DNA from: Flavobacterium saccharophilum
GTDB lineage: Bacteria; Bacteroidota; Bacteroidia; Flavobacteriales; Flavobacteriaceae
NCBI RefSeq assembly: GCF_900142735.1
Contig: NZ_FRBY01000002.1
Span: forward strand, 682,001 to 746,000
DNA length: 64,000 nucleotides
Reading direction: 5' to 3'
The position numbers were made by a program, and so were the translations under genes. This document shows, in pieces, positions 7,720-16,148 of the stretch (the first letter of the stretch is position 1; every line of letters starts with the position of its first letter). The notes beneath the pieces were generated by a model. It had not been told where the DNA came from and ran no database searches. It saw nothing but the letters and a program-made list of their open reading frames with translations.

Positions 7720-8262
7720 ATGAAGAATACTTCCCTTGAATTTGATAATGTAATTACGGTTTGCCGCACACTATATATCAATAAAATGAAAGATTATGGC
7801 AGTGCATGGAGAATTTTAAGACTGCCTTCGCTAACCGATCAAATATTCATAAAAGCCCAAAGAATCAGAAGTTTACAGGAAAACGAAATCCGTAAAGTGG
7901 ATGAAGATGAAAAAGGAGAATTCATCGGAATTATCAATTATTCGATTATGGCTTTGATTCAGTTAGAATTGGGCGTTGCAGAACAGCCTGATCTTGATGT
8001 CGAAAAAGCAACCGAATTATACGATGCTAAAATTAAATTAACCAAAGAGTTAATGGAAGCTAAAAATCACGATTATGGCGAGGCCTGGCGCGATATGCGT
8101 GTGAGTTCCTTAACTGATTTGATTCTGCAAAAAATACTTCGCGTAAAACAAATTGAAGATAACAAAGGTAAAACTTTAGTTTCTGAAGGCATCGATGCTA
8201 ATTATCAGGATATGATAAATTATGCTGTTTTTGCACTTATTCTTGAGCCTATAAATAAATAA
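7720..8262 (+). CDS. DUF1599 protein, duplicated domain
   Basis: 180-aa protein of the DUF1599 / nucleotide-modification-associated family (PF07659). It contains two copies of the domain: KMKDYGSAWRILRLPSLTDQ (residues ~22-45) and KNHDYGEAWRDMRVSSLTDL (~112-135), each followed by a helix with KxxRxxxxE and an NYxxxALI segment. The family occurs beside phage nucleotide-modifying genes and in Bacteroidota chromosomes; its activity is not known to me. A TATTTTTG -7 box lies at 7683-7690. Confidence 0.8.
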   Translation: MKNTSLEFDNVITVCRTLYINKMKDYGSAWRILRLPSLTDQIFIKAQRIRSLQENEIRKVDEDEKGEFIGIINYSIMALIQLELGVAEQPDLDVEKATELYDAKIKLTKELMEAKNHDYGEAWRDMRVSSLTDLILQKILRVKQIEDNKGKTLVSEGIDANYQDMINYAVFALILEPINK

Positions 8263-8311
8263 AATTCCAAAAAATAAATTCCAAATTCCAATCCTAATCT
8301 TTGAAATTTGG

Positions 8312-8329
8312 TCCCGATAGCTATCGGGA
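8312..8329. repeat. TCCCGATA/TATCGGGA palindrome
   Basis: A perfect 18-bp palindrome TCCCGATAGCTATCGGGA in the short gap before the DoxX gene, next to ATTCCAAATTCCAAT words. An identical copy lies at 63327-63344 and a near copy at 19837-19854. Confidence 0.75.
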
Positions 8330-8352
8330 GGAATTTAAACTAAACCTATATT

Positions 8353-9453
8353 ATGAAAAACATTATTACCCAATTTTCCCGAATATTTGTCGGCGTATTA
8401 TTTATCATTTCAGGATTAATTAAACTAAATGATCCGGTTGGTTTCTCTTATAAACTGGCTGAATATTTTAGCGAGCCGGTTTTTAATATGCCCTTTTTAG
8501 AGCCATTCGCCTTAGGATTAGCAATCTTTTTAGTGATTCTGGAAGTTGTTTTAGGTGTAATGTTATTAGTTGGTTATAAAGCAAAACAAACAATTTGGGC
8601 TTTATTGCTTTTAATCGTTTTCTTTACCTTCCTTACCTTCTATTCGGCTTATTTTGATGTGGTAAAAGATTGTGGATGTTTTGGAGATGCTTTGCATTTA
8701 ACGCCTTGGCAATCATTCACTAAAGATGTTGTTTTATTATTCTTTATTTTGATTTTATTCTTCAATCAAAAATTAATAAAACCATTATTTTCAACTCCAC
8801 AAACCAATTTTGCTGTTTATGTAAGCGTTGTTTTGTGTGCTTTTATGGCAGTTTGGGTTTTGAATCATAATCCAATTAAAGATTTCCGTCCTTACAAAGT
8901 AGGAACTAATATTGAAAAAGGAATGGAAATTCCGGAAGGCGCGCCAAAGTCTGTAGTTGAAATGATTTTCATTTACAAAGTAAACGGCGTTGATAAAGAA
9001 TTTGGTGAAAAAGATTTAGCAAATATTCCGGCTGGAGCTACTTTCGTAGATAGAAAAGACAAAGTGATTACGGAAGGATATGTTCCGCCAATTCACGATT
9101 TCACGATGACAAAAGACGATTCTGACTATAAAGCAGAACTTTTAAAAGAACCCAAATTATTACTTTTTGTTACTTACGACCTGGCTTTATCAGAGCCGGC
9201 CGGAATGAAAAAATTAGAAACTTTAAACAAAGAAGCAAAAGCTAAAGGCTATAAAGTTGTTGCCATGACAGCTTCTGGAGCTGATGAAATTGCTAAAGCA
9301 AAAAAAGAATACGGCTTAAATGTTGATTTTTATTTCTGTGATGCAACAGCTTTAAAAACGATTGAAAGAGCAAATCCAAGTATAGTTGTTTTACACAACG
9401 GAACGGTGATTCAGAAAGTTCATTACAATGATATTGGAGATTTGAAATTGTAA
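8353..9453 (+). CDS. DoxX-type membrane protein with thioredoxin-like C-terminus (BT_3928 family)
   Basis: 366 aa. Residues ~1-160 hold four transmembrane helices of the DoxX/MauE type, with FIISGLIKLNDPVGFSYKL in helix 1 and a VVKDCGCFGDAL loop carrying a paired-cysteine motif. Residues ~250-366 look thioredoxin-like (LLLFVTYDLALSEP...ANPSIVVLHNGTV) but lack the usual CxxC, so electron transfer, if any, should use the loop cysteines. A role in envelope redox homeostasis is inferred from the family. It is followed by an intrinsic terminator. Confidence 0.85.
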   Translation: MKNIITQFSRIFVGVLFIISGLIKLNDPVGFSYKLAEYFSEPVFNMPFLEPFALGLAIFLVILEVVLGVMLLVGYKAKQTIWALLLLIVFFTFLTFYSAYFDVVKDCGCFGDALHLTPWQSFTKDVVLLFFILILFFNQKLIKPLFSTPQTNFAVYVSVVLCAFMAVWVLNHNPIKDFRPYKVGTNIEKGMEIPEGAPKSVVEMIFIYKVNGVDKEFGEKDLANIPAGATFVDRKDKVITEGYVPPIHDFTMTKDDSDYKAELLKEPKLLLFVTYDLALSEPAGMKKLETLNKEAKAKGYKVVAMTASGADEIAKAKKEYGLNVDFYFCDATALKTIERANPSIVVLHNGTVIQKVHYNDIGDLKL

Positions 9454-9473
9454 TTTCCTCTAAATAAAAAATA

Positions 9474-9515
9474 AAAATCGGTAGGCTATAAATAATTTAG
9501 TCTGCCGATTTTTTT
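9474..9515 (+). terminator. Intrinsic terminator after the DoxX gene
   Basis: A 13-bp stem beginning AATCGGTAGGCTA, with two G-T wobbles, closes an ~8-nt loop and runs into seven T residues. Confidence 0.85.
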
Positions 9516-9712
9516 ATTAAAATCCGACGTTTTTAGTTCCTAAAATCCTTCCAAAAGCAAAAAAATCGTTCCAAATTTTAGTTCATTAAAAAAATGATTC
9601 CCCATTTTTTTCATTTTTCAGGCGAACTATTACGATTTCAATCGCGTTTTTCTAACCGAAAATTCAAGTTTTGTTACAAAATAAACGACTCTTCAAATTT
9701 TGTTAATCTCCA

Positions 9713-9742
9713 TTTGGCATTCAAATTGTTTGTTTAACTTTG
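9713..9742 (+). promoter_or_regulatory. Bacteroidota-type promoter for the thioredoxin gene
   Basis: TTTG (9713-9716), an 18-nt spacer and TAACTTTG (9735-9742) match the -33/-7 architecture of the Bacteroidota primary sigma factor. It implies a 5' leader of roughly 85 nt. Confidence 0.65.
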
Positions 9743-9835
9743 TTCGGAACCTTAATTTATGAAATTGTTCTGATTTGAATTTGCAGATTCAGTTCAGAAA
9801 AGACAATTCATACATTTTTAAACTATAATTATAAT

Positions 9836-10336
9836 ATGAAACAAATAGCTTTAGTTGTTATTGCATTGATTACTTTTTCATGTTCTCAAGCACAAAAAAC
9901 CAGTTTCTCTAAAGAAGCTCTGTCTGAAAAATTATTAACTGTTGATGGAGGTCAGACATCTTTCAAAAACATTTTAAAAAAATACAAAGGAAAAACTTTA
10001 GTTATTGAAGTTTGGGCATCCTGGTGTGGAGATTGCGTAAAAGCAATGCCAAAAGTAAAAGAACTACAAGCCAACAATCCTGATGTATCTTATCTATTTC
10101 TTTCTGCTGATAAAACGGCTGAAAAATGGAAAATAGGAATTGAAAAACATGAAATAAAAGGCGATCATTTTATGATGAACGACGGAATGAAAGGTGTTTT
10201 TGGAAAAGCAATTGATTTAGACTGGATTCCGCGATACATTATCATTGATAAAACAGGAAAAATTGTTTTATACCGCGCTATTGAAACTGATTTTGACAAA
10301 ATCAATGAAACCCTGAAAAGTTTAAAACAAGCCTAA
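9836..10336 (+). CDS. TlpA-like thioredoxin lipoprotein
   Basis: 166-aa envelope thiol-disulfide oxidoreductase. The N-terminus ends in ITFSC, giving a lipidated Cys16. The active site WASWCGDC places the redox pair at Cys64 and Cys67, and the cis-Pro loop is DWIPRYIIID. The GDC variant is common in Bacteroidota TlpA proteins. Probably maintains reduced thiols in periplasmic proteins; the client is unknown. tpiA follows after 58 bp. Confidence 0.88.
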   Translation: MKQIALVVIALITFSCSQAQKTSFSKEALSEKLLTVDGGQTSFKNILKKYKGKTLVIEVWASWCGDCVKAMPKVKELQANNPDVSYLFLSADKTAEKWKIGIEKHEIKGDHFMMNDGMKGVFGKAIDLDWIPRYIIIDKTGKIVLYRAIETDFDKINETLKSLKQA

Positions 10337-10394
10337 ATAGCTTCGCAAATTACCACAAAAAACAAAAATTAAAAGAATAATAAAAACTACCAAA

Positions 10395-11147
10395 ATGAGA
10401 AAAAAGATTGTTGCAGGAAACTGGAAAATGCATAAAAACGCAGCACAAACCGAAGAATTATTAAGTGAATTAATTACAAAAATACCTGCACAAACTACTG
10501 CACAAGTAATCGTTGCACCAACATTTGTAAACTTACAGGCTGCAGTTGCAAAAGTAAAAAACACAACTATTGGAGTTTCGGCTCAAAACGTTCATCAGGC
10601 GGAAGGTGGTGCTTTTACAGGAGAAATTTCTGCTGATATGTTAACTGGTATTGGTGTAAACACAGTAATTCTTGGTCACTCTGAGCGTCGTGCTATTTTT
10701 CATGAAACAGATGCTTTAATCGCAAGCAAGGTTGATACCGCTTTGAAACATGAAATGACTGTAATTTTCTGTTTTGGAGAAGAATTAAAAGATCGTCAAT
10801 CAGGAAATCATTTCAATATTGTTGAGAATCAATTGCGTGACGGATTATTCCATATCGCAAAAGAATCCTGGGCAAATGTTGTTTTAGCTTATGAGCCAGT
10901 TTGGGCAATTGGAACTGGAGAAACTGCTTCACCAGAACAAGCTCAGGAAATGCACGAATTCATTAGAGAAGTTGTGCGTAAAGCCTTTGGTGCTGATATC
11001 GCTGACGAAGTTTCTATTTTATACGGTGGTTCTGTAAAACCAGACAACGCAAAAGAAATTTTCTCTAAACCAGACGTAGACGGTGGTTTAATTGGAGGAG
11101 CTGCTTTAAAAGCTGATGATTTCTTAGCAATTGTAACAGCTATCTAA
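10395..11147 (+). CDS. tpiA: Triosephosphate isomerase
   Basis: Interconverts dihydroxyacetone phosphate and glyceraldehyde 3-phosphate. 250-aa TIM barrel. Catalytic residues are visible: Asn/Lys in AGNWKMHKN, His in ILGHSERR, Glu in AYEPVWAIGTG, and the phosphate loop LYGGSVKPDN ... GGLIGGAAL. Its stop codon forms the start of a 12-copy heptad array, which is followed by a strong terminator. Confidence 0.98.
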   Translation: MRKKIVAGNWKMHKNAAQTEELLSELITKIPAQTTAQVIVAPTFVNLQAAVAKVKNTTIGVSAQNVHQAEGGAFTGEISADMLTGIGVNTVILGHSERRAIFHETDALIASKVDTALKHEMTVIFCFGEELKDRQSGNHFNIVENQLRDGLFHIAKESWANVVLAYEPVWAIGTGETASPEQAQEMHEFIREVVRKAFGADIADEVSILYGGSVKPDNAKEIFSKPDVDGGLIGGAALKADDFLAIVTAI

Positions 11148-11235
11148 TTTTAGATTTTAGATTTTAGATTTTAGATTTTAGATTTTAGATTTTAGATTTT
11201 AGATTTTAGATTTTAGATTTTAGATTTTAGATTTT
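11147..11235. repeat. Heptad array (ATTTTAG)12
   Basis: Twelve perfect tandem copies of ATTTTAG plus a partial copy, starting at the last base of the tpiA stop codon. Such arrays usually vary in copy number. It lies upstream of the tpiA terminator, so length change would alter only the 3' untranslated region. Confidence 0.95.
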
Positions 11236-11252
11236 GATATCTAATTATATAT

Positions 11253-11282
11253 AAAAGCGTTCGCTGTGCGAACGCTTTTTTT
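11253..11282 (+). terminator. Intrinsic terminator after tpiA
   Basis: A perfect 12-bp stem AAAAGCGTTCGC with loop TGT, followed by eight T residues within TTTTTTTTGTGG. Strong hairpin. Confidence 0.9.
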
Positions 11283-11350
11283 GTGGTTTAAATAATTCTT
11301 AAATTAATAATGTTCTTTTAGATTTATAAGCAACTTCTACTTTCTATTAT

Positions 11351-11358
11351 TACCTTTG
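11351..11358 (+). promoter_or_regulatory. Candidate -7 box, prmA
   Basis: TACCTTTG matches TAnnTTTG and lies 14 nt before the prmA ATG, which implies a very short leader. Confidence 0.5.
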
Positions 11359-11372
11359 CAAAAAAATTATTT

Positions 11373-12206
11373 ATGTCAAATATATATTTAGGATATCATT
11401 TTACAATTGAGCCGAAAGAACCGGGATCAGAAATTTTAATTGCTGAATTAGGCGAAAAAGCGTTTGAAACTTTTACAGAAACGGACAACGGAATTTCTGC
11501 TTATGTGAAGAAAGATTTATGGGATGAAAACATACTGGATGACATTTATATTTTACAGTCTGAAGAATTTAAAATCGAATATACCGTTGAAGAAATCGAT
11601 CAGGTAAACTGGAACGAAGAATGGGAAAAGAACTTTGAACCGATTGATGTAGACGGAAAATGTCATGTTCGTGCTCCATTTCATCCAAAAACAGATGCCG
11701 AGTTTGATATCGTAATCGAACCTAAAATGAGTTTTGGAACAGGTCATCACGAAACGACACACATGATGATTCAGCATTTATTAGAAATGGATGTTCAAGG
11801 TTTAAAAACTTTAGATATGGGTTGCGGAACTGCGATTTTAGCCATTTTAGCTGAAATGAAAGGCGCTCAGCCAATTGATGCTATTGACATTGACAATTGG
11901 TGTTACCTGAATTCTATTGAAAATGCAGAACGTAACAATTGCAAACACATTACTGTTTACGAAGGCGATGCTGCTTTATTGGCCGGCAAAAAATATGATT
12001 TTATTATTGCTAACATCAACAGAAATATCTTGTTGAATGATATGCAAAGTTATGTCGACTGTTTAAATAAAGATGGGATCATTTTATTTAGCGGTTTTTA
12101 CGAAGAAGATATTCCTTTTATTGATGCTTCGTGCACTGAAAAAGGATTGACATATGTTAAAAAATTTCAAAGAAACAACTGGGTTTCATTAAAATACGTA
12201 AATTAG
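11373..12206 (+). CDS. prmA: Ribosomal protein L11 methyltransferase
   Basis: Trimethylates ribosomal protein L11 using SAM. 277 aa. An N-terminal small domain (~1-95) binds L11. The class I methyltransferase core has the motif LDMGCGTAILAILA, preceded by the family signature MSFGTGHHETT, and a later NINRNILL active-site loop (N-I-N replacing NPP, as usual in PrmA). clpS follows 35 bp downstream, a common flavobacterial pairing. Confidence 0.96.
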   Translation: MSNIYLGYHFTIEPKEPGSEILIAELGEKAFETFTETDNGISAYVKKDLWDENILDDIYILQSEEFKIEYTVEEIDQVNWNEEWEKNFEPIDVDGKCHVRAPFHPKTDAEFDIVIEPKMSFGTGHHETTHMMIQHLLEMDVQGLKTLDMGCGTAILAILAEMKGAQPIDAIDIDNWCYLNSIENAERNNCKHITVYEGDAALLAGKKYDFIIANINRNILLNDMQSYVDCLNKDGIILFSGFYEEDIPFIDASCTEKGLTYVKKFQRNNWVSLKYVN

Positions 12207-12241
12207 TTTTAGTAATTACAACAGTACAAAAACCTAAAAAC

Positions 12242-12517
12242 ATGAGTACTAAAGAAAAAGTAAGAGAAAGAGTTCAGGTAAAAGAAGCAGTTGGTTTCAA
12301 TAACGAAATCATTGTTTATAACGACGATGTAAACACTTTTGATCACGTAATTGACACTTTAATGCGTGTTTGCAGTCACACGGCTGAACAAGCAGAACAA
12401 TGTTCCTTAATTGTACATTACAATGGAAAATGCACTGTAAAAACAGGGCCAATGGACAAACTAAAACCACTATGCAGTCAACTTCTGGAAGCTGGACTTA
12501 GCGCGGAAATTGTTTAA
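12242..12517 (+). CDS. clpS: ClpS protease adaptor
   Basis: Delivers N-degron substrates to ClpAP/ClpCP. 91 aa, normal size. The N-degron pocket motif YNDDVNTFDHVI and the later CSLIVHYNGKC strand are present. Downstream of prmA and probably co-transcribed with it. A long AT-rich hairpin follows the stop codon. Confidence 0.96.
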   Translation: MSTKEKVRERVQVKEAVGFNNEIIVYNDDVNTFDHVIDTLMRVCSHTAEQAEQCSLIVHYNGKCTVKTGPMDKLKPLCSQLLEAGLSAEIV

Positions 12518-12530
12518 TTTCGAATAATTC

Positions 12531-12580
12531 AAAAAATGTTATAAAATATTCTATATTTGAATATTTTATAACATTTTTTT
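12531..12580 (+). terminator. Long hairpin ending at the next start codon
   Basis: A 21-bp perfect AT-rich stem, 12531-12551 against 12559-12579 with loop TATATTT, ends in a T run. It has terminator form for clpS, but its last base is directly next to the ATG of the sterol desaturase gene at 12581. Confidence 0.75.
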
Positions 12581-13852
12581 ATGGAAGAATACGGAAAAAT
12601 ATTAATTATTGCCACACCTATTTTTTTAGTTTTAATTATAATTGAAAAAATTTACGGCATCTATAAAAAAGAAGATACTGCGCCCTTAATAGACAGCGTA
12701 TCGAGTATCAGCTCCGGAATTACTAATTCCGTTAAAGATGTTTTAGGTTTAAGCCTGACTTTTATTTCCTACGAATGGCTGGTTTCTAATATTGCACTTT
12801 ATCATCTTGAAACCAATGTTCTCTCCTATTTTATTGCCTTTTTTGTTATCGATTTTTACGGATATTGGAGTCATAGATGGGCACATCAAATTAATTTTCT
12901 TTGGAACAAACATGCCATTCATCATAGTAGTGAAGAATTTAATTTGGCCTGCGCCTTACGTCAGCCCATTGCGAGTTTAGCTAATCTGTTTACTTTTTTA
13001 TTGATTCCGGCGGCATTATTAGGCGTTCCGGCTTCTGTAATTGCGATTACTTTGCCTCTCCATTTATTTTTACAATTTTGGTATCATACAAAACACATTA
13101 AAAAAATGGGAGTTCTTGAAAACATTCTAGTAACTCCTTCACATCATCGTGTACATCATGCCATAAATCCGGAATATTTAGATAAAAACCATTCGCAAAT
13201 CTTTATTTTTTGGGATAAACTTTTTGGTACTTTTCAGGCCGAATTAGATGATGTTCCACCGGTTTTCGGAATCACAAGACCAGCTCATACCTGGAATCCG
13301 ATTAAAATTAATTTTCAGCATCTTGAGCTACTAATTAAAGATGCCTGGCGGGCGGAAAGCTGGAAAGACAAGCTTACCATCTGGTTTAAACCAACCGGCT
13401 GGCGTCCTGAAAATTTTGAAGAAAAATATCCAGTACACAAAATTGAAAATGTTTATGATTTTGAAAAATACGGTACACAAAATTCTCAAAAGCTTATTTA
13501 CTGGTCAGTTGCTCAGGTATTAATAACGCTTTTATTTGTAACGTATTTGTTTGATAATATTGCAAAAATTGGTCTGCCGAACATCTTCATCTATGGCTTT
13601 TTTATTCTAATTACTATTTACAGTTATTGTGAATTGATGGATAAAAATAAATATGCCCTTTTTTGGGAAGGATTGCGTTTTATCACAGCCATTGCAATTA
13701 TAACGTATTATGGGGATTGGTTTGGCTTAAATCAGGTTTTTCCTTTCTCAAATTATATTATATTAGGTTACTTAAGTCTGTCATTCGTGACATACGCTTA
13801 TTTTATTACAAAAGATTTTAAAACTACCCAAAATCAATTAATAAATTCATAA
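12581..13852 (+). CDS. Sterol desaturase / fatty acid hydroxylase family protein
   Basis: Membrane di-iron oxygenase of the ERG3/FA-hydroxylase superfamily (423 aa). The histidine clusters are in order: HRWAH (~103), HAIHHSSEE (~116), and HHRVHHA (~190). There are several N-terminal transmembrane helices, and the C-terminal ~120 residues add four more predicted helices beyond the catalytic core. The substrate is unknown; bacterial members act on sterols, carotenoids or ether lipids. The start follows a hairpin with no spacing; the first transmembrane segment begins at once, so a later start is unlikely. A lysoplasmalogenase gene follows after 9 bp, which hints at a lipid role. Confidence 0.88.
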   Translation: MEEYGKILIIATPIFLVLIIIEKIYGIYKKEDTAPLIDSVSSISSGITNSVKDVLGLSLTFISYEWLVSNIALYHLETNVLSYFIAFFVIDFYGYWSHRWAHQINFLWNKHAIHHSSEEFNLACALRQPIASLANLFTFLLIPAALLGVPASVIAITLPLHLFLQFWYHTKHIKKMGVLENILVTPSHHRVHHAINPEYLDKNHSQIFIFWDKLFGTFQAELDDVPPVFGITRPAHTWNPIKINFQHLELLIKDAWRAESWKDKLTIWFKPTGWRPENFEEKYPVHKIENVYDFEKYGTQNSQKLIYWSVAQVLITLLFVTYLFDNIAKIGLPNIFIYGFFILITIYSYCELMDKNKYALFWEGLRFITAIAIITYYGDWFGLNQVFPFSNYIILGYLSLSFVTYAYFITKDFKTTQNQLINS

Positions 13853-13861
13853 CCCCCAATT

Positions 13862-14539
13862 ATGAGAAATTCCACCATTTTTAAAATTTACGTTGCTTTT
13901 AGCATACTCTACCTAATTATTTTACTTGCCGAATATGAAACTTTAGATCTCTTTTTAAAACCTGTTTTAATTCCGTTATTAGCGTTTGGTAATTATTTTT
14001 ATCGAAGTTTCTCCACTAAAAAGGCACTTTTAGCTGCTTTATTATTTTCATGGATTGGAGACGTAATTTTGCTTTTTGCCGATATCGCTGAAATTTATTT
14101 TATACTTGGCCTCGTTTCCTTTCTAACGGCCCATATTATTTATTGCGTCTTGTTTAACAAGCAAATAAAATCCAGAGTTCATAAAAACAAAATTACTTTT
14201 GCAATTGGAAGTCTTCTTGTCGCATTCTATCTTATCGGAATGCTTTCTATTTTATTACCTTCTTTGGGCGATTTGAAAATACCGGTTATTATTTATGCGA
14301 GCGTAATTTCAATCATGCTTTTATTCGCTTTTAACGGATTTTTAGTTTGGCAAAAACCAGGAAATAAATACATTTTTGTGGGTGCCATTGTTTTTGTAAT
14401 TTCAGATAGCATTTTGGCGATCAACAAATTCTATGCACCAGTAGAAAGAAGTTCCTTTTTTATTATGCTGACTTATCTTGTGGCACAATATCTGATTGTA
14501 GTTGGAATATTAAAACTGAATCCCAAAAAAGCAGAATAG
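13862..14539 (+). CDS. Lysoplasmalogenase (YhhN/TMEM86 family)
   Basis: 225-aa polytopic membrane protein with about eight helices. Family residues are the acidic WIGDVILLF in helix 3 and SDSILAIN near the C-terminus. TMEM86 proteins cleave the vinyl ether bond of lysoplasmalogens; activity of bacterial YhhN members is less certain. It starts 9 bp after the sterol-desaturase-like gene, probably in the same transcript, suggesting joint action on ether or other membrane lipids (inference). Confidence 0.85.
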   Translation: MRNSTIFKIYVAFSILYLIILLAEYETLDLFLKPVLIPLLAFGNYFYRSFSTKKALLAALLFSWIGDVILLFADIAEIYFILGLVSFLTAHIIYCVLFNKQIKSRVHKNKITFAIGSLLVAFYLIGMLSILLPSLGDLKIPVIIYASVISIMLLFAFNGFLVWQKPGNKYIFVGAIVFVISDSILAINKFYAPVERSSFFIMLTYLVAQYLIVVGILKLNPKKAE

Positions 14540-14640
14540 CTTATAATGGCACACGGATCAAACGGATAGGAAAGGTTTTCACCGATTTATTTTTTTAATC
14601 TTTTAATCCTTTAATCTGTGGCAAAAACTATTTTACTCTT

Positions 14641-14648
14641 TACATTTG
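14641..14648 (+). promoter_or_regulatory. Candidate -7 box
   Basis: TACATTTG, 21 nt before the ATG of the lipoprotein gene at 14670; matches TAnnTTTG. Confidence 0.45.
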
Positions 14649-14669
14649 TAAGACCAATACTCTTAAACC

Positions 14670-15122
14670 ATGAAAAAAATAGCTTTTTTTATCATTTTAC
14701 TAATTACTGCAACCTCTTGCGTGAGTTCAAAATCGACTTTAAAAAATGTTGATGATAATGCTCCTGATTTGGTTTTAAAAAAAGACAACACTTTTGCCAT
14801 TACACTTTTTAGCAAAGACAAAAAATACGGCTATGATCCAGATTATCCTGTAAATATTTTTTTCCGAAATACCCGAGACGAAGCTTTGAACGAAACTCGT
14901 TTTCTAAACGCTCTTGCCGGTCCAAACGGTGAAAAAATAACTTATAAAAGATTAGAAACCTGCTGTCCTTTTCCAACGAAAAGAAGCGATATGGGTGCTG
15001 GTTTTTTAAATGTATACGAATTAACATGGCCAGGGCAAAAGAAACCTATTACCCTTTATTTGAATGTTTACGAAAAAGGAATTTTGATGGTTCCAATGGG
15101 ATTGAGTTTGAAGAAGGAATAG
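14670..15122 (+). CDS. Small lipoprotein of unknown function
   Basis: 150 aa. Signal MKKIAFFIILLITATSC with lipidated Cys17. The mature part (DLVLKKDNTFAITLFSKDKKYGYD ... ELTWPGQKKPITLYLNVYEKG) looks like a compact beta domain with an adjacent cysteine pair (ETCCPF). I do not recognise a family. It is 28 bp upstream of another unknown gene and has its own -7 box. Confidence 0.75.
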   Translation: MKKIAFFIILLITATSCVSSKSTLKNVDDNAPDLVLKKDNTFAITLFSKDKKYGYDPDYPVNIFFRNTRDEALNETRFLNALAGPNGEKITYKRLETCCPFPTKRSDMGAGFLNVYELTWPGQKKPITLYLNVYEKGILMVPMGLSLKKE

Positions 15123-15150
15123 AAATTACTAAAAACGACAAAAAATAAAA

Positions 15151-15714
15151 ATGAGCATTTTCAATCAAGTATTAGAAAGATCAAAGTTAAATAAAGAATT
15201 AATAGGAGTTTGGAAATATCGCGACGATGATAAGTTCTGGTGTGGTTATGTTATTGATTTTAATGAAACTCTTATCAAAATTCAGCATTATACAAGTTTC
15301 GGAAAACCTGACGGACAAATCATAGCTCAGATTTCAGCAATTCAAAATGTTGATTTTAATGATGATTATGCAAAGGCTATGCAAGTCGTTATTGATTATT
15401 CGAAAGAGTTAGAAAAAGAAGAAAAAATTAATATTGCTATTTCTGATAATGATAATTGGGATTATGAAATTATCAAACAAATGGAAGGCAATTTGGATAT
15501 TATTACAAGTATTGAAATTAATAACTCTGATTATTTTTCGGGATTTGTTATTGAAGTTTCAGAAAGCGACTTTATTTTAAATTGTGTTGGTAAACTAGGC
15601 CAGGATGAGGGACCTGTAGTGTATAAAATTGAAGATGTTACTGGTTTTAGAATAAATGACATTGATAATCGTAAAAGGGCAATGTTGTATAAATGGAGGA
15701 AATCTAGCCTTTAA
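15151..15714 (+). CDS. Unknown protein with duplicated beta domain
   Basis: 187 aa, no signal peptide, so cytosolic. Two related halves are visible: residues ~25-78 (WCGYVIDFNETLIKIQHYTS ... FNDDYAKAMQ) and ~126-178 (FSGFVIEVSESDFILNCVG ... INDIDNRKRAM). Each is a G(Y/F)VI strand, a polar hairpin, an I-x-x-(I/V)-x-x-(V/F) strand and a D-x-x-x-x-x-x-M helix end, suggestive of an SH3- or Sm-like fold. No function is proposed. Confidence 0.75.
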   Translation: MSIFNQVLERSKLNKELIGVWKYRDDDKFWCGYVIDFNETLIKIQHYTSFGKPDGQIIAQISAIQNVDFNDDYAKAMQVVIDYSKELEKEEKINIAISDNDNWDYEIIKQMEGNLDIITSIEINNSDYFSGFVIEVSESDFILNCVGKLGQDEGPVVYKIEDVTGFRINDIDNRKRAMLYKWRKSSL

Positions 15715-15806
15715 ATATCCTTTAAACCAATTTTAAATCAAGAAAATTCGCATTTTGATTAAATGAGAAGAAAAATTAATAGAAACCATTATTAAAAATT
15801 AAGTTT

Positions 15807-16148
15807 ATGTTAGGAATACTATCGTTAATCTTAATGCTATTCCCTTTACTTTTTCAGTTTATATATGGAACAAAAGCCATTCGCAAAACAACTTCGATGA
15901 CATTTGGAAAAGTGTCTTTGACAAGTTTTATTTTACAAATACTATTTTCAACTGCTATTTTTGGCGTTGCTTATTATAATTTTTCGAAATATTTTGATGA
16001 ACATCCAAACAAGACCAGATGTCTAACACCGATCGCGGGTTTAATATTTCTCCTTGTATTCTTGACTATTGTTTTATTCGTGACAATAGCTGTCCAGTAT
16101 TTTATAAAAATAGGAAAAGAAAATAATCTGAGATCAAATAAATCGTAA
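15807..16148 (+). CDS. Small membrane protein, unknown
   Basis: 113 aa with three hydrophobic helices (about 2-20, 37-57 and 74-102) and a basic C-terminus. No motif recognised. It overlaps the next gene by one base (TAATG), implying translational coupling and a joint function of the two membrane proteins. Confidence 0.65.
   Translation: MLGILSLILMLFPLLFQFIYGTKAIRKTTSMTFGKVSLTSFILQILFSTAIFGVAYYNFSKYFDEHPNKTRCLTPIAGLIFLLVFLTIVLFVTIAVQYFIKIGKENNLRSNKS

Larger units (their letters stand above)
9454..9835. other. Intergenic region with terminator and promoter
   Basis: 382 bases without a coding sequence. It contains the terminator of the DoxX gene (9474-9515) and a good Bacteroidota promoter for the thioredoxin gene (9713-9742). 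The remaining ~90-nt leader is AT-rich with no structure I can identify. Confidence 0.6.

Noticed and set aside
11147..11235. Heptad array as a CRISPR-like repeat
   Set aside because: Units are contiguous 7-nt copies with no spacers and no cas genes nearby.
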